The notes under the pieces are model-generated. The model did no database searches. It was not told where the DNA came from and worked only from the letters and a program-made list of their open reading frames with translations. 64,000 nt of DNA. Origin: Aureimonas psammosilenae. Lineage in GTDB: Bacteria > Pseudomonadota > Alphaproteobacteria > Rhizobiales > Rhizobiaceae. This document shows, piece by piece, positions 1-9,489 of this stretch (its first letter is position 1; each line of letters begins with the position of its first letter). The translations under genes and the position numbers were made by a program. The stretch covers positions 310,001-374,000 of the forward strand of contig NZ_WEZG01000003.1 of assembly GCF_009176975.1 (NCBI RefSeq), written 5' to 3'.

Positions 1-446
1 CGGCTTTCGATGTCGGGCAGGCCGCCGACGAGATCGAGAACGGTGCCGTCCGCGTCGCAGTAGAGCGCGTTGATCGTGAAGTCGCGGCGCGCGGCGTCCT
101 CGCGCCAGTCGCGGCCGAAGGACACGACCGCATGACGCCCATCGGTCGCGATGTCGCGTCGAAGCGTCGTCACCTCGAAAGGTCTTCCACTGGCAACCAC
201 GGTGATCGTGCCATGCACGGCCCCGGTCGGGATGGCCTTGAAGCCGGCACTCTCGGCGCGGCGGGTGGTCTCATTGGGAAGCGTCGTGGTGGCGATGTCG
301 ATATCGGTGACGGGAAGGCCAAGCAGCGTGTTGCGCACCGCCCCGCCGACGATCCGCGCCTCTTCGCCCTCGGCGCCGAGCGCCGCCAACAGCTTCTGGA
401 GCACCTCGTCTCGCAGCCATTCGGCTTCGATGCGGGCCATCGTCAT
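1..446 (-). CDS. cca: CCA tRNA nucleotidyltransferase / poly(A) polymerase family, N-terminal part
   Basis: The class II nucleotidyltransferase head domain is visible: GGAVRNTLLG near residue 34, then the metal-binding DIDIATT, and downstream RRDFTINAL. In this family the two Asp of DxD hold Mg2+ for adding CCA to tRNA 3' ends. The start is the ATG at 444-446, which overlaps the TGA of the upstream Nudix gene (ATGA), so translation is probably coupled. About 148 codons are present; the rest, including the tRNA-binding helical domain, lies beyond the left edge. It could be annotated as poly(A) polymerase, but the single cca-type gene beside a Nudix and a DUF1285 gene fits rhizobial CCA-adding enzymes. 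Confidence 0.9.
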   Translation of the reverse strand, partial: MTMARIEAEWLRDEVLQKLLAALGAEGEEARIVGGAVRNTLLGLPVTDIDIATTTLPNETTRRAESAGFKAIPTGAVHGTITVVASGRPFEVTTLRRDIATDGRHAVVSFGRDWREDAARRDFTINALYCDADGTVLDLVGGLPDIES

Positions 447-1063
447 GCGTAGAACCTTTCGTATAGCGCCCGGATGATGCCGGCGGTGATGCCCCAGATA
501 TACCGCTCGCCGAAAGGCATCACGTAGAAGAAGCGTTCGCGCCCCTGCCAGAAGCGGCTTTCCTTCTGGTGGTTCGCCGGGTTCATCAGAAAGGAAAGCG
601 GCACCTCGAAGACGTCGGCGACCTCGCCGGGATTGGGAACGATAACGAAACCCGACTGAACGATGGCCACCACCGGCGTGATGCGGAAGCCGGTGCGCGT
701 CGAATAACGCGGCAGGGTACCGAGCGTTTCGATGAAGCGCGGCTCGAGGCCGATCTCCTCGAAGCTTTCGCGCACCGCGGCCGCCTCGGGCGAGGCGTCG
801 GTCGGGTCCACGGAGCCGCCGGGAAAGGCGATCTGCCCGGAATGCTTGCGAAGATGGGCGGAGCGGGTCGTGAGGATTACGCTGGCTCCCTCGCCTCGGT
901 CGACCACCGGCACCAGAACGGCCGCTTCGCGCACGTCGGCGCCGTCGAGGAGAACGCCGAGTTCGGGGTTCAGGACATGATCGCCGATATCGGGCAGTTC
1001 GCCCGTCGGAACGACACGGGAAAAACGCCGGCGCAGGTCGTCGGCGGAAAAGGACGGCGTCAC
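443..1063 (-). CDS. Nudix hydrolase, CoA pyrophosphatase (NudL) type
   Basis: This is a 206-residue Nudix protein. It has the signature of the CoA-pyrophosphatase subgroup, LTTRSAHLRKHSGQIAFPGG at about residues 64-83, running directly into the Nudix box. The catalytic part RESFEEIGL near residues 98-106 is intact (RE..EE.G). Family knowledge: NudL enzymes cleave CoA and its derivatives to 3',5'-ADP and phosphopantetheine, using Mn2+ or Mg2+. The start at 1061-1063 overlaps the stop of the DUF1285 gene, and its own stop overlaps the cca start, so the three genes form a tight operon. The exact substrate is inferred from the subgroup motif. Confidence 0.88.
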   Translation of the reverse strand: MTPSFSADDLRRRFSRVVPTGELPDIGDHVLNPELGVLLDGADVREAAVLVPVVDRGEGASVILTTRSAHLRKHSGQIAFPGGSVDPTDASPEAAAVRESFEEIGLEPRFIETLGTLPRYSTRTGFRITPVVAIVQSGFVIVPNPGEVADVFEVPLSFLMNPANHQKESRFWQGRERFFYVMPFGERYIWGITAGIIRALYERFYA

Positions 1064-1641
1064 GCTGCGCCACCGACGGCGAAGCGCGCGCCGTTCGAGC
1101 GCAGAAACGGCCCGTCCTCGTCATCCCCCAGAAGCCCGGCGAGGTCGAAGGCAAGCGCCCGCGTGAGCTTGGCTTCCAATCGGCCGCGCACGGAAAGATA
1201 GGGCTCGAAGCTGCCCCCCTCGCCGCGCGAAACGAAGCGCAACGGATGGTTCGGCCCCGCCGTCACCACGTCGCCGACATTGGTGCGGAACGTCAGAACG
1301 GGGCCGGAAGGGTCCTCGTCGCGGCTCATCTCGACGGCCAGGAAATGCGCGTCCTCGACCTGAACCCCGAGTTTCTCGACGGGCGTCACAAGATAGGTCC
1401 GGCCGTCCTCGTCCTTGCGCAACACCGAGGCGAAGAGACGCACCAGGGCTTCGCGGGTGATGGGCGAGCCGAGATAGGTCCACGTTCCGTCCGCCCGGAT
1501 GGTCATGTCGATAGTGCCGCAGAAGGGCGGGTTCCACTTTTCCACGGGCGGGGTGCCCGATCCGGCGCGCTCGGCGCGGGCGATCAGGGCCTCCAGCGAG
1601 GGAAAGGACGGGCCGGAGATGGAGGGGCGCTCGGCGGTCAT
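1060..1641 (-). CDS. DUF1285 domain protein
   Basis: This 193-residue protein matches the DUF1285 family of alphaproteobacteria and related groups in overall pattern: an early PPVEKWNPPFCGTIDMTIRADGTW-like stretch, then GSPITREALVRLFASVL, then VTPVEKLGV. No catalytic motif is recognisable and there is no signal peptide. The start was placed at the ATG at 1639-1641 because the conserved domain begins within about 30 residues; much longer readings upstream are antisense to the moxR gene. It heads the operon with the Nudix and cca genes (ATGA overlap). Its function is unknown. The roughly 200-bp spacer to the divergent moxR gene must hold both promoters. Confidence 0.82.
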   Translation of the reverse strand: MTAERPSISGPSFPSLEALIARAERAGSGTPPVEKWNPPFCGTIDMTIRADGTWTYLGSPITREALVRLFASVLRKDEDGRTYLVTPVEKLGVQVEDAHFLAVEMSRDEDPSGPVLTFRTNVGDVVTAGPNHPLRFVSRGEGGSFEPYLSVRGRLEAKLTRALAFDLAGLLGDDEDGPFLRSNGARFAVGGAA

Positions 1642-1843
1642 GACGGGGAAGATAGGCGCTCGGCTGAGGAAAGGACTGTGTCCGGGTTTCGACGGAGTCT
1701 TATTTTGGCCTGCCTTGGCGGTCACGAAATAGTTCGCCGCCACCGCTTGCCACCACCCAGTCGGGGCGATTTCATAGGTGGAACAGGGATTCGCGGCTCT
1801 CCATCCTGCCCGAACCCACGAATCTTCGAACGGAGATGCCTCG

Positions 1844-2857
1844 ATGACGATGCTCGCCCCGCACGAGCCGACCGTTTCCGGCGAAGATGCCGTCGCGAAG
1901 GCCGAGGCGGCGCTGGCGGATCTGGCGAAGGTGCGCAGCTCGGTCGGCCGAGTCATCTTCGGCCAGGAAAGCGTCGTCGCGCAGACCGTGATCGCGATCC
2001 TGGCGGGCGGCCATGCGCTTCTCGTCGGCGTGCCGGGCCTTGCCAAGACCAAGCTCGTGGAAACGCTGGGCACGACGCTCGGCCTCGAAGCGCGCCGCAT
2101 CCAGTTCACGCCGGATCTGATGCCCTCCGACATCGTCGGCTCGGAGGTGATGGAGCAGGACGAAACGGGCCGGCGCTCCTTCCGCTTCATCCAGGGGCCG
2201 GTCTTCGCGCAGCTTCTGATGGCGGACGAGATCAACCGCGCGAGCCCGCGCACCCAGTCCGCCCTTCTCCAGTCCATGCAGGAATATCATGTGACGGTGG
2301 CCGGCGCGCGCCACGATCTGCCTGCGCCTTTCCATGTTCTGGCGACGCAGAACCCGCTGGAACAGGAAGGCACCTATCCCCTGCCGGAAGCGCAGCTCGA
2401 CCGCTTTCTCATGCAGGTCGACGTGCTTTATCCCGATCTCGACGCCGAGCGTCGCATCCTTCTCGAAACCACCGGCGCGAATGAGGCCAAGGCGGAGGCC
2501 GTGCTGACGGGTGAGCGGCTGCGCGAGATCCAGGCGCTGGTGCGCCGGATGCCGGTGCCGGAAAGCGTGGTGGAATCGATCCTGGCGCTGGTGCGCTCGG
2601 CGCGTCCGGGGCACGGCTCGAAGGAGGCCGATGCCCATATCGCCTGGGGGCCGGGCCCCCGCGCGAGCCAGGCGCTGATGACCTGCGTCCGCGCCCGCGC
2701 CCTCTACGAAGGTCGCTTCGCGCCTTCCGTGGACGACGTGATGGCGCTCGCCGAGCCGACTCTCCAGCACCGCATGGCCTTGAACTTCTCGGCCCGCGCG
2801 GAAGGCATGAGCGTGCGCGACGTGATCGCCGCGCTGAAGCGCGACGCGGCGCGGTAA
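1844..2857 (+). CDS. MoxR family AAA+ ATPase
   Basis: This 337-residue AAA+ ATPase has Walker A GVPGLAKTK (about residues 62-70), Walker B LLMADEINR (Asp128/Glu129) and a sensor stretch ATQNPLEQEGTYPLPEAQLDRF. These are typical of MoxR chaperone-like ATPases, which work with VWA or DUF58 partners to assemble or remodel envelope or metal proteins. The ATG at 1844 is preceded by GGAG and starts just ahead of the conserved region; an upstream in-frame ATG at 1778 would add 22 unconserved residues. It is first in an operon with DUF58, DUF4159 and a large membrane protein. The client protein is unknown. Confidence 0.93.
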   Translation: MTMLAPHEPTVSGEDAVAKAEAALADLAKVRSSVGRVIFGQESVVAQTVIAILAGGHALLVGVPGLAKTKLVETLGTTLGLEARRIQFTPDLMPSDIVGSEVMEQDETGRRSFRFIQGPVFAQLLMADEINRASPRTQSALLQSMQEYHVTVAGARHDLPAPFHVLATQNPLEQEGTYPLPEAQLDRFLMQVDVLYPDLDAERRILLETTGANEAKAEAVLTGERLREIQALVRRMPVPESVVESILALVRSARPGHGSKEADAHIAWGPGPRASQALMTCVRARALYEGRFAPSVDDVMALAEPTLQHRMALNFSARAEGMSVRDVIAALKRDAAR

Positions 2858-2867
2858 AGGCGGTTTG

Positions 2868-3785
2868 ATGGCGACGATCGGCCGGACGGTCGAACTCACC
2901 CCCGGCACCAATGCCCTGGAACGCGCGCGTCGGCGGGCCGCTCTGATGCCGGACCTTCTGGTGGAAGCGCGGCGCGTCGTTTCCACCGTGATCGCCGGCT
3001 GGCACGGGCGGCGCCGTCGCGGCACCGGCGAGAACTTCTGGCAATTCCGGCCTTTTGTCGAGGGCGAACAGGTGTCGCGCATCGACTGGCGGCGCTCGGC
3101 CCGAGACGACAGCCTTTACATCCGCGACCGCGAATGGGAAGCGGCGCAGACCGTCTGGCTTTGGGCCGACCCCTCGCCCTCCATGCTTTTTCATTCCGCC
3201 GCGACCGACATCTCGAAGGAATCGCGCGCGCTCGTTCTGGTGCTGGCGCTCGCCGAGCTTTTGTCCCGCTCGGGCGAGCGTATCGGCTATCCTGGCGTCC
3301 TCGATCCGATCTCGGCGCGCAACGCCGCCGAGCGCATCGCGGCGTCGCTGTCGACGCACCGCCCGGATGGCTTTCCACCGGACGACAGGATGCGCCGTTT
3401 CAGCGAGGTCGTGCTCGTCAGCGACTTTCTCGATCCCGTGGAGAAAACCATCGAGCGTATCGACCGGATCGGGCGACGCGGTATCCGCGGCCATGTGATC
3501 GCGGTCGCCGATCCAGCCGAGGAGACCTTTCCCTATAGCGGCCGCACCGAGTTTCGCGATCCTGAAACGGGTGAGAAGCTGACGGCCGGGCGCGCCGAAA
3601 CGCTGCGCGAGGACTATCGCCGGCTTTATGTCGCGACGCGCGAGACGATCGCCGAACATTGCCGGCATCTCGGCTGGAGCTTCATTCCGCACCGCACCGA
3701 CCGCCTCGCATCGGAAGCATTGGTGGCCGTCCACGGCCGCTTGTCCGGCATTCCGCAGCCCGGCAATACGAGACGCAGCGCATGA
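2868..3785 (+). CDS. DUF58 domain protein
   Basis: This 305-residue protein carries the DUF58 core FRPFVEGEQVSRIDWRRSAR at about residues 59-78, followed by a VWA-like region (VWLWADPSPSM). DUF58 proteins are regular partners of MoxR ATPases. The ATG at 2868 lies ten bases after the MoxR stop and is preceded by AAAGG; an in-frame TTG sits just before it. The end overlaps the next gene by ATGA. It is probably a cytoplasmic, membrane-associated adaptor in an envelope-related complex; the exact role is unknown. Confidence 0.9.
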   Translation: MATIGRTVELTPGTNALERARRRAALMPDLLVEARRVVSTVIAGWHGRRRRGTGENFWQFRPFVEGEQVSRIDWRRSARDDSLYIRDREWEAAQTVWLWADPSPSMLFHSAATDISKESRALVLVLALAELLSRSGERIGYPGVLDPISARNAAERIAASLSTHRPDGFPPDDRMRRFSEVVLVSDFLDPVEKTIERIDRIGRRGIRGHVIAVADPAEETFPYSGRTEFRDPETGEKLTAGRAETLREDYRRLYVATRETIAEHCRHLGWSFIPHRTDRLASEALVAVHGRLSGIPQPGNTRRSA

Positions 3786-6622
3786 TCGGCGGCCTGTCCT
3801 TCGGCGCTCCGCTCGTTCTGTTCGGGCTCCTCGCCCTTCCGGCGATCTGGTGGCTCCTGCGCTTGACACCGCCGCGTCCGCAGGCCGAAACCTTCCCGCC
3901 GCTCGCCATCCTCGCCCGTGTGCGAAAGAACGAGGAAACGCCCTCGAAAAGCCCGTGGTGGTTGACACTTCTGCGCCTTCTCCTGGCGGGTCTCGTGATC
4001 CTGGCGCTGGCCGCTCCTGTTCTCAATCCGCGCGCCAGTTCGATTGCTGGCAGCGGCCCGGTCGCGCTTTTGATCGACAATGGTTGGGCCAACGGCGCGG
4101 ACTGGGACGCGCGACGCGACGCCGCCGAAGCGCTGATCCGGGAAGCCGGCGAAGCGAACCGGCCCGTTTCCCTCGCCTTCACCGCCGAGGGGCCGGGAGA
4201 CGGCGGAACGCCGGGAGAAGCCGCGACCGCGCTCCAGCGCCTTGCCGCCGCCGACGCACGCCCCATCCCGACCGACCGTGCCGCAGCCGTGTCGCGCTTG
4301 CGTACCGGGCTTCAGAACACGCCGCCCGGCACGCTTGCGCTCGTCACCGACGGCCTTGGCGGGCCCGGCACGCGCGAAGCGCTGGCCGGACTCGCGGAAC
4401 TGGCGCCCGCCGAGACGCTGGTTTTCCGCCCGAGCATCGGCGATGTCGTCGGCCTCACCGGGGCCAGCAACGCGACCGACGCCTTGACGGTCAGCGCGGT
4501 GCGCCCGGACGGCACCGTGCCGGCCGCGACCTATCGCGTCAGGGCCGTGGATTCGCAGGACCGCGAGATCGGCACGGCGGAACTGGGGTTCGCCGCGAAC
4601 GAGACGCGCGGCTCGGCGAATTTCGCCATCCCCGTCGAGCTTCGGAACGATGTCGCGCGATTGGAGGTCGATGGCGCGGCGAGCGCTGCCGCCGTACATC
4701 TCCTCGACGACAGCTTCCGCCGCCGTCGCGTCGGGCTCGTGTCTGGCGAAACGGCCGACGCCGCGCAGCCGCTCCTGTCGCCGCTCTACTATATCAGCCG
4801 CGCGCTGGAGCCCTTTGCCGATCTTGCCCGCACCGAAAGCAGCGATCTTTCGACGGCGATCCCCGCCCTCGTTCAACGCCAGCCTTCCGTGATCGTCCTC
4901 GCCGATATCGGCGTTCTGCCGAAACCGGCTGAAGACGCGCTGCGAGGCTTCGTGGAGAAGGGCGGCTATCTCGTGCGCTTCGCCGGCCCGCGTTTGGCGG
5001 CCAGCACCGGCGAAGACCCACTCGTGCCGGTGCGGCTTCGCGCAGGGGAGCGCCAGCTCGGCGGTGCCCTGACCTGGAGCGAGCCGCAACGCATCGCGCC
5101 CATCACCGACACGAGCCCACTCGCCGGCATCGCCATCCCTCAGGACGTGACGGTCACGCGGCAGATCCTGGCCGAGCCCGCCGTCGATCTGAACGAGCGC
5201 ACCTGGGCGAGCCTTCAGGACGGAACGCCCCTCATCACCGCTTCGAAGCTCGGGGCGGGCACGGTCGTCCTGTTCCACGTCACGGCCGAAGCCACCTGGT
5301 CCAACCTGCCGATCTCCGGCTCCTTCGTGGACATGCTGCGCCGCATCGTAACGCTATCGCAGGCGAGCGGCCCGGCGACGGGCGCGGCGACCGGAACCTC
5401 CGCCGGTGCCGTGGCGGCGAGCGCCAGCCTGCCGCCCTACCGCGTTCTCGATGCGGCCGGTCGCCTCGTTTCGCCCGATGCCGAAGCGCAGCCACTCGCC
5501 TTCACCGCCGGGGAAAGCCCCATCGTTGGGCGGGAACACCCGCCCGGCCTCTATGGAACAGCCGAGGGATACAACGCCCTGAACCTCCTTTCACCCGACG
5601 CTTCCCTGGAGCCGCTTCGCGACGAGGATATCGGACTGCCGATCTCGCCACGATCCTACGGCACGGAGGACCAGACCGATTTGACGCCCTGGCTCTTCGC
5701 TGCCGCCCTCGCCCTTTTCGCGCTCGACGCCTTAGCGCTTCTTTGGCTGAACGGGGTGTTCCGCCGCTTGCGTCCCGGCCGCCGAAGCGCGGCTGCGGCC
5801 ATGCTGGCGCTTGCCGCGATCGCCTTCCATCCGGTTCCGCGCGCCGAGGCACAAGAGCCCGCTCCGCGCGACGCGCAGGCCGCCATCGAGGCGACGGAAA
5901 AAACGCATCTGGCTTATGTCGTGACCGGCAACGACGATACCGACGACGTTTCACGGCGGGGCCTCGCCGGCCTGTCGCAGTTCATCGCCACGAAAACGGC
6001 GCTCGAACCGGGCGACCCGATGGGAGTGGACATCGCGAAGGACGAACTCGCCTTCTTTCCGATTCTCTACTGGCCGATCGATGCCGGCGACCGGATGCCG
6101 GATGCCGCCGCCGTCAGCCGCGTCGACGCCTACATGAAGCAGGGCGGCACCGTTCTCTTCGACGTGCGCGACGACGAACTTTCGTCGCTGAACGGCAATG
6201 CCGTGACGCCCGGCCAACGGCGTTTGCGCGATATCCTCGCCGATCTCGATATTCCGCCGCTGGAGCCGGTGCCGAGCGATCACGTTCTGACCAAGAGCTT
6301 CTACATCATGGCGGACTTTCCCGGCCGCCATCGCGGTTCGCCGCTTTGGGTGGAATCCGGCAATCGCGATCCGAATGCGCAAGCACGACCCGCCAATGCG
6401 GGCGACGGCGTGTCGTCCATCATGATCACGTCCAACGATCTGGCGAGCGCCTGGGCGGTGGACGACGGGGGAATGTTCATGTTCCCGACGGACGACAGCG
6501 ACCCCGAACAGCGCGAATACGCCTACCGCGCCGGGGTCAACATCGTGATGTACGTGCTGACCGGCAACTACAAAGCCGATCAGGTCCACGTTCCTGCCCT
6601 TCTGGAACGGCTCGGACAATGA
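3782..6622 (+). CDS. BatA-type N-terminal and DUF4159 C-terminal membrane protein
   Basis: This is a 946-residue protein. The N-terminus has the BatA-like pattern: a membrane helix at about residues 6-24, a TPPRPQAETFPPLAIL-type segment, and a second helix near residues 60-80. A long extracytoplasmic middle follows. A further helix (TPWLFAAALALFALDALALL) and a signal-like segment precede a C-terminal DUF4159 domain of about 220 residues (AFFPILYWPID, GGTVLFDVRD, SFYIMADFPGRH). DUF4159 has a glutamine-amidotransferase-like fold in family descriptions, but no catalytic triad is obvious. The start overlaps the DUF58 stop. It probably forms the membrane platform for the MoxR/DUF58 pair. Confidence 0.88.
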   Translation: MIGGLSFGAPLVLFGLLALPAIWWLLRLTPPRPQAETFPPLAILARVRKNEETPSKSPWWLTLLRLLLAGLVILALAAPVLNPRASSIAGSGPVALLIDNGWANGADWDARRDAAEALIREAGEANRPVSLAFTAEGPGDGGTPGEAATALQRLAAADARPIPTDRAAAVSRLRTGLQNTPPGTLALVTDGLGGPGTREALAGLAELAPAETLVFRPSIGDVVGLTGASNATDALTVSAVRPDGTVPAATYRVRAVDSQDREIGTAELGFAANETRGSANFAIPVELRNDVARLEVDGAASAAAVHLLDDSFRRRRVGLVSGETADAAQPLLSPLYYISRALEPFADLARTESSDLSTAIPALVQRQPSVIVLADIGVLPKPAEDALRGFVEKGGYLVRFAGPRLAASTGEDPLVPVRLRAGERQLGGALTWSEPQRIAPITDTSPLAGIAIPQDVTVTRQILAEPAVDLNERTWASLQDGTPLITASKLGAGTVVLFHVTAEATWSNLPISGSFVDMLRRIVTLSQASGPATGAATGTSAGAVAASASLPPYRVLDAAGRLVSPDAEAQPLAFTAGESPIVGREHPPGLYGTAEGYNALNLLSPDASLEPLRDEDIGLPISPRSYGTEDQTDLTPWLFAAALALFALDALALLWLNGVFRRLRPGRRSAAAAMLALAAIAFHPVPRAEAQEPAPRDAQAAIEATEKTHLAYVVTGNDDTDDVSRRGLAGLSQFIATKTALEPGDPMGVDIAKDELAFFPILYWPIDAGDRMPDAAAVSRVDAYMKQGGTVLFDVRDDELSSLNGNAVTPGQRRLRDILADLDIPPLEPVPSDHVLTKSFYIMADFPGRHRGSPLWVESGNRDPNAQARPANAGDGVSSIMITSNDLASAWAVDDGGMFMFPTDDSDPEQREYAYRAGVNIVMYVLTGNYKADQVHVPALLERLGQ

Positions 6623-6659
6623 GAACGGCTCCGCCCCTGGCCAACGGATCGAGCGCCCG

Positions 6660-8738
6660 ATGACCTGGTCGATCGACTTCTCGCCCTTCTTTTCCTGGAC
6701 GGTGATCGCGCTTCTCTGCGTCCCGGCCCTCGCTCTCGCCTTGGCGCTCGCCTTTACCGGGCTTCGCGGGGCGGTGGTGCGCATCTGCGCGATCGCCGCG
6801 ATGCTGCTCGCGCTTCTGAACCCCGTCGTCCTTCAGGAAGAGCGCGATCCGTTGAAGAGCGTCGTGGCGCTCGTCGTGGACCAATCGCAGAGCCAGACGA
6901 TCGGCGCGCGCGGTGCGGAAACAAACGCGACGGTGGCGGCGCTGAAGCGCTCCTTCGAACGCCATCCCGAGTTCGAGTTGCGCACGATCGACGCCAAGGC
7001 CGGTGCCGATCCGAGCTCCGACGCGACGACCGCCCTTTTCTCGGCGCTCGGCCAGGGTCTGCGCGACGTGCCCCCGGCGCGCGTCGGCGGGGCGATCATG
7101 GTGACCGACGGACAGGTTCACGACATTCCGGCCGCGGCATCCGCGCTCGGCTTCGATGCGCCCGTCCACGCCCTCGTCACGGGCCGCGCCGACGAGTTCG
7201 ACCGGCGGATCGAAATCGTCACCAGCCCCCGCTTCGGGCTCGTCGACGAGGATCAGGTTCTTGAATACCGCGTGCGCGAGGACGGCCCGCGCGCGTCGCG
7301 CAATCGGGTCGAGGTGCGGATCTCGATGAACGGCGATCTCGTGGCGCGCGAACAGGCCGTGCCGGGGGACGCCGCCCGCTGGACCTTCCGCCTGCCGCGC
7401 GCGGGAAAGAACATCATCGAACTGTCCGTGGCGCATGACGAAACGGAGATCACCGCCGTCAACAACCGCGCCATCGCGGTGGTGGACGGCATCCGCCAGA
7501 ACCTGCGCGTGCTGCTCGTGTCCGGCGAGCCCCATGCCGGCGAGCGCACATGGCGCAACCTTCTGAAATCCGATGCCTCCGTCGATCTCGTGCATTTCAC
7601 CATCCTGCGGCCGCCGGAAAAACAGGACGGCACGCCGATCGACGAACTGTCGCTGATCGCCTTCCCGACGCGCGAACTCTTCGTGGAGAAGATCGACGAT
7701 TTCGATCTCATCATCTTCGACCGCTACCAGCGGCGCGGCGTTCTGCCGGCGCTTTATTTCGACTACATCGCCCAATATGTCGAAAAAGGCGGCGCACTAC
7801 TGATCGCGTCCGGGCCGGAATATGCCGGCAACGATTCGGTGGCGGAAACCTCGCTGTCCTCCATCCTCCCGGCGCTGCCGAACGGCAATATCGACCAGGA
7901 GGCCTTCCGCCCCCGCTTGTCCGATCTTGGCAAGAAGCATCCCGTAACGCGAGACCTGCCGGGTTCGCAGGCCAGTCCCCCCGACTGGAGCGAATGGTTC
8001 CGCTCGGTGGATGTCGACAATCCGCGCGGCGAAACGGTGATGACCGGCCCGAGCGACAAGCCCCTGCTCGTTCTCGACCGCGCCGGCGAGGGCCGCGTCG
8101 CGCTTCTCCTGTCCGATCACGGCTGGCTGTGGTCGCGCGGCTTCGAGGGCGGCGGCCCGCACGTCGCCTTGTTCCGCCGCCTCGCGCATTGGCTGATGAA
8201 GGAGCCGGAACTGGAGGAGGAAGCATTGGACGCCGAAGCGCGGGGCATGGATCTCGTGATCACCCGCCAGACCATCGGCGACAATCCCGGCCCCGCCACC
8301 GTGGTGACCCCGTCGGGCACGGCCAAGCAGGTCGAGATGCGCGAAACGGAGGCCGGCCGCTGGGAAGGCACGTTGAAGACCGAGGAACTCGGTCTCTACC
8401 AAGCCGCGAACGGCGAGTTGCGAGCGCTCGCCAATGTCGGGCCGGTGAATCCGCGCGAGTTCCAGGAAGCCGTTTCCACCACGGAAAAACTTCGCCCGAT
8501 CGCCGATGCCACCCGAGGCAGCGTCCGGCGGATCGCGGAAGAAGGAGCGGTGGAAGTTCCGCGCATCGTGCCGGTGCGTGGACATGCCGATGCCGACGGA
8601 CGCGACTGGATCGGCCTCAAGACCACGGAGGAAACCGTTCTGAAGGGCGTGACGCGCACGCCGCTCTTTGCCGGTTTCCTCGGCCTCGCCATTCTCCTGC
8701 TCGCCTTGTCGTCGACCTGGTATCGCGAGGGCCGTTAG
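6660..8738 (+). CDS. large membrane protein of the MoxR operon, amidotransferase-like fold
   Basis: This 692-residue protein has two N-terminal membrane helices (about residues 12-32 and 38-56), a VWA-like beginning (VVALVVDQSQSQTIG, then GGAIMVTDGQVHD), a large periplasmic part, and a final helix near residues 670-686 before the short tail. A class I glutamine-amidotransferase-like region (FDLIIFDRYQRRG, then GGALLIASGPEYAG) lacks an evident catalytic Cys. In rhizobia this is the usual fourth gene of the MoxR/DUF58/DUF4159 operon. The ATG at 6660 has only a weak ribosome site, 37 bases after the preceding stop. Function unknown. The stop overlaps the convergent GNAT gene. Confidence 0.85.
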   Translation: MTWSIDFSPFFSWTVIALLCVPALALALALAFTGLRGAVVRICAIAAMLLALLNPVVLQEERDPLKSVVALVVDQSQSQTIGARGAETNATVAALKRSFERHPEFELRTIDAKAGADPSSDATTALFSALGQGLRDVPPARVGGAIMVTDGQVHDIPAAASALGFDAPVHALVTGRADEFDRRIEIVTSPRFGLVDEDQVLEYRVREDGPRASRNRVEVRISMNGDLVAREQAVPGDAARWTFRLPRAGKNIIELSVAHDETEITAVNNRAIAVVDGIRQNLRVLLVSGEPHAGERTWRNLLKSDASVDLVHFTILRPPEKQDGTPIDELSLIAFPTRELFVEKIDDFDLIIFDRYQRRGVLPALYFDYIAQYVEKGGALLIASGPEYAGNDSVAETSLSSILPALPNGNIDQEAFRPRLSDLGKKHPVTRDLPGSQASPPDWSEWFRSVDVDNPRGETVMTGPSDKPLLVLDRAGEGRVALLLSDHGWLWSRGFEGGGPHVALFRRLAHWLMKEPELEEEALDAEARGMDLVITRQTIGDNPGPATVVTPSGTAKQVEMRETEAGRWEGTLKTEELGLYQAANGELRALANVGPVNPREFQEAVSTTEKLRPIADATRGSVRRIAEEGAVEVPRIVPVRGHADADGRDWIGLKTTEETVLKGVTRTPLFAGFLGLAILLLALSSTWYREGR

Positions 8739-9235
8739 CGGTCGGTGATCCGTCCCGAAAGGCCCTCCAGGCTCCCCGCGACCAAGGGGAGCGCGAGGAT
8801 GCGACGCCAGTCGACAGGCCCTGGAAATTCGACCGAGCCCTGCGGCATCGGCTCGTAGCCGAGCGGCATGTAATAAGCGCGGTCGCCCACAAGCACGATC
8901 GCCGTTTCGCCCGCGTTTCGCGCCGCATCGGCGGCCAGGCGCATCAGCGTGCGGCCGAGCCCGAGCCCCTTATGCGCCGGCTTCACGACCAGCGGGCCGA
9001 GCATCAGGGCGTGCCGATCGCCGATACGGATCGGCGTTTGCCGCACGGAACCGGCGACGGAACCGTCGACAAGTGCGGTGAAGGACAGGCGGGGATCGTG
9101 CGGCACCATTTCGCGCACCCGCTCGGCCGCGCGCACGAAGCGGCCGGGGCCGAAGGCCTCGTCGGCCAGCGCGATCACAGCGGCGGCATGTTCGGGAGCT
9201 TCCGGCAGATACCGGGCATGGGTGAGTTGCAACAT
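8735..9235 (-). CDS. GNAT family N-acetyltransferase
   Basis: This 166-residue YhbS-like GNAT has the acetyl-CoA pyrophosphate-binding loop in GLGLGRTLMRLAADAA, preceded by the strand LMLGPLVVKPAHKG. The end contains VLVGDRAYYMPLGYEPMP, typical of COG3153 acetyltransferases. The ATG at 9233-9235 was chosen because the fold begins there; an in-frame start at 9430 would add 65 residues without similarity to the fold. The substrate cannot be predicted. It is transcribed alone, and its TAA overlaps the stop of the plus-strand membrane-protein gene. Confidence 0.85.
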   Translation of the reverse strand: MLQLTHARYLPEAPEHAAAVIALADEAFGPGRFVRAAERVREMVPHDPRLSFTALVDGSVAGSVRQTPIRIGDRHALMLGPLVVKPAHKGLGLGRTLMRLAADAARNAGETAIVLVGDRAYYMPLGYEPMPQGSVEFPGPVDWRRILALPLVAGSLEGLSGRITDR

Positions 9236-9489
9236 CGAAGGCGGGTCCGGATCGAGTTTGCCGGCCGCCGGGCAGATGTCGATCTGGCTCAGGAAGCGGT
9301 CGGCCGAAGGAAGGTGGCGGATCGAAGCCCGGATCGTCGTCGCAGCATCGCCTCCCTCCTCTTCTTTCGCGTGAAAACGCCATGGCCCGCTTGGGCATCG
9401 GCCCCTATACAGTTTTCTTCCATGCGGCAAGCGATCGAGGCAACAAGACGCTCCTCAAGTCGCGGACGATCGAACGAGGGTGGACGACG

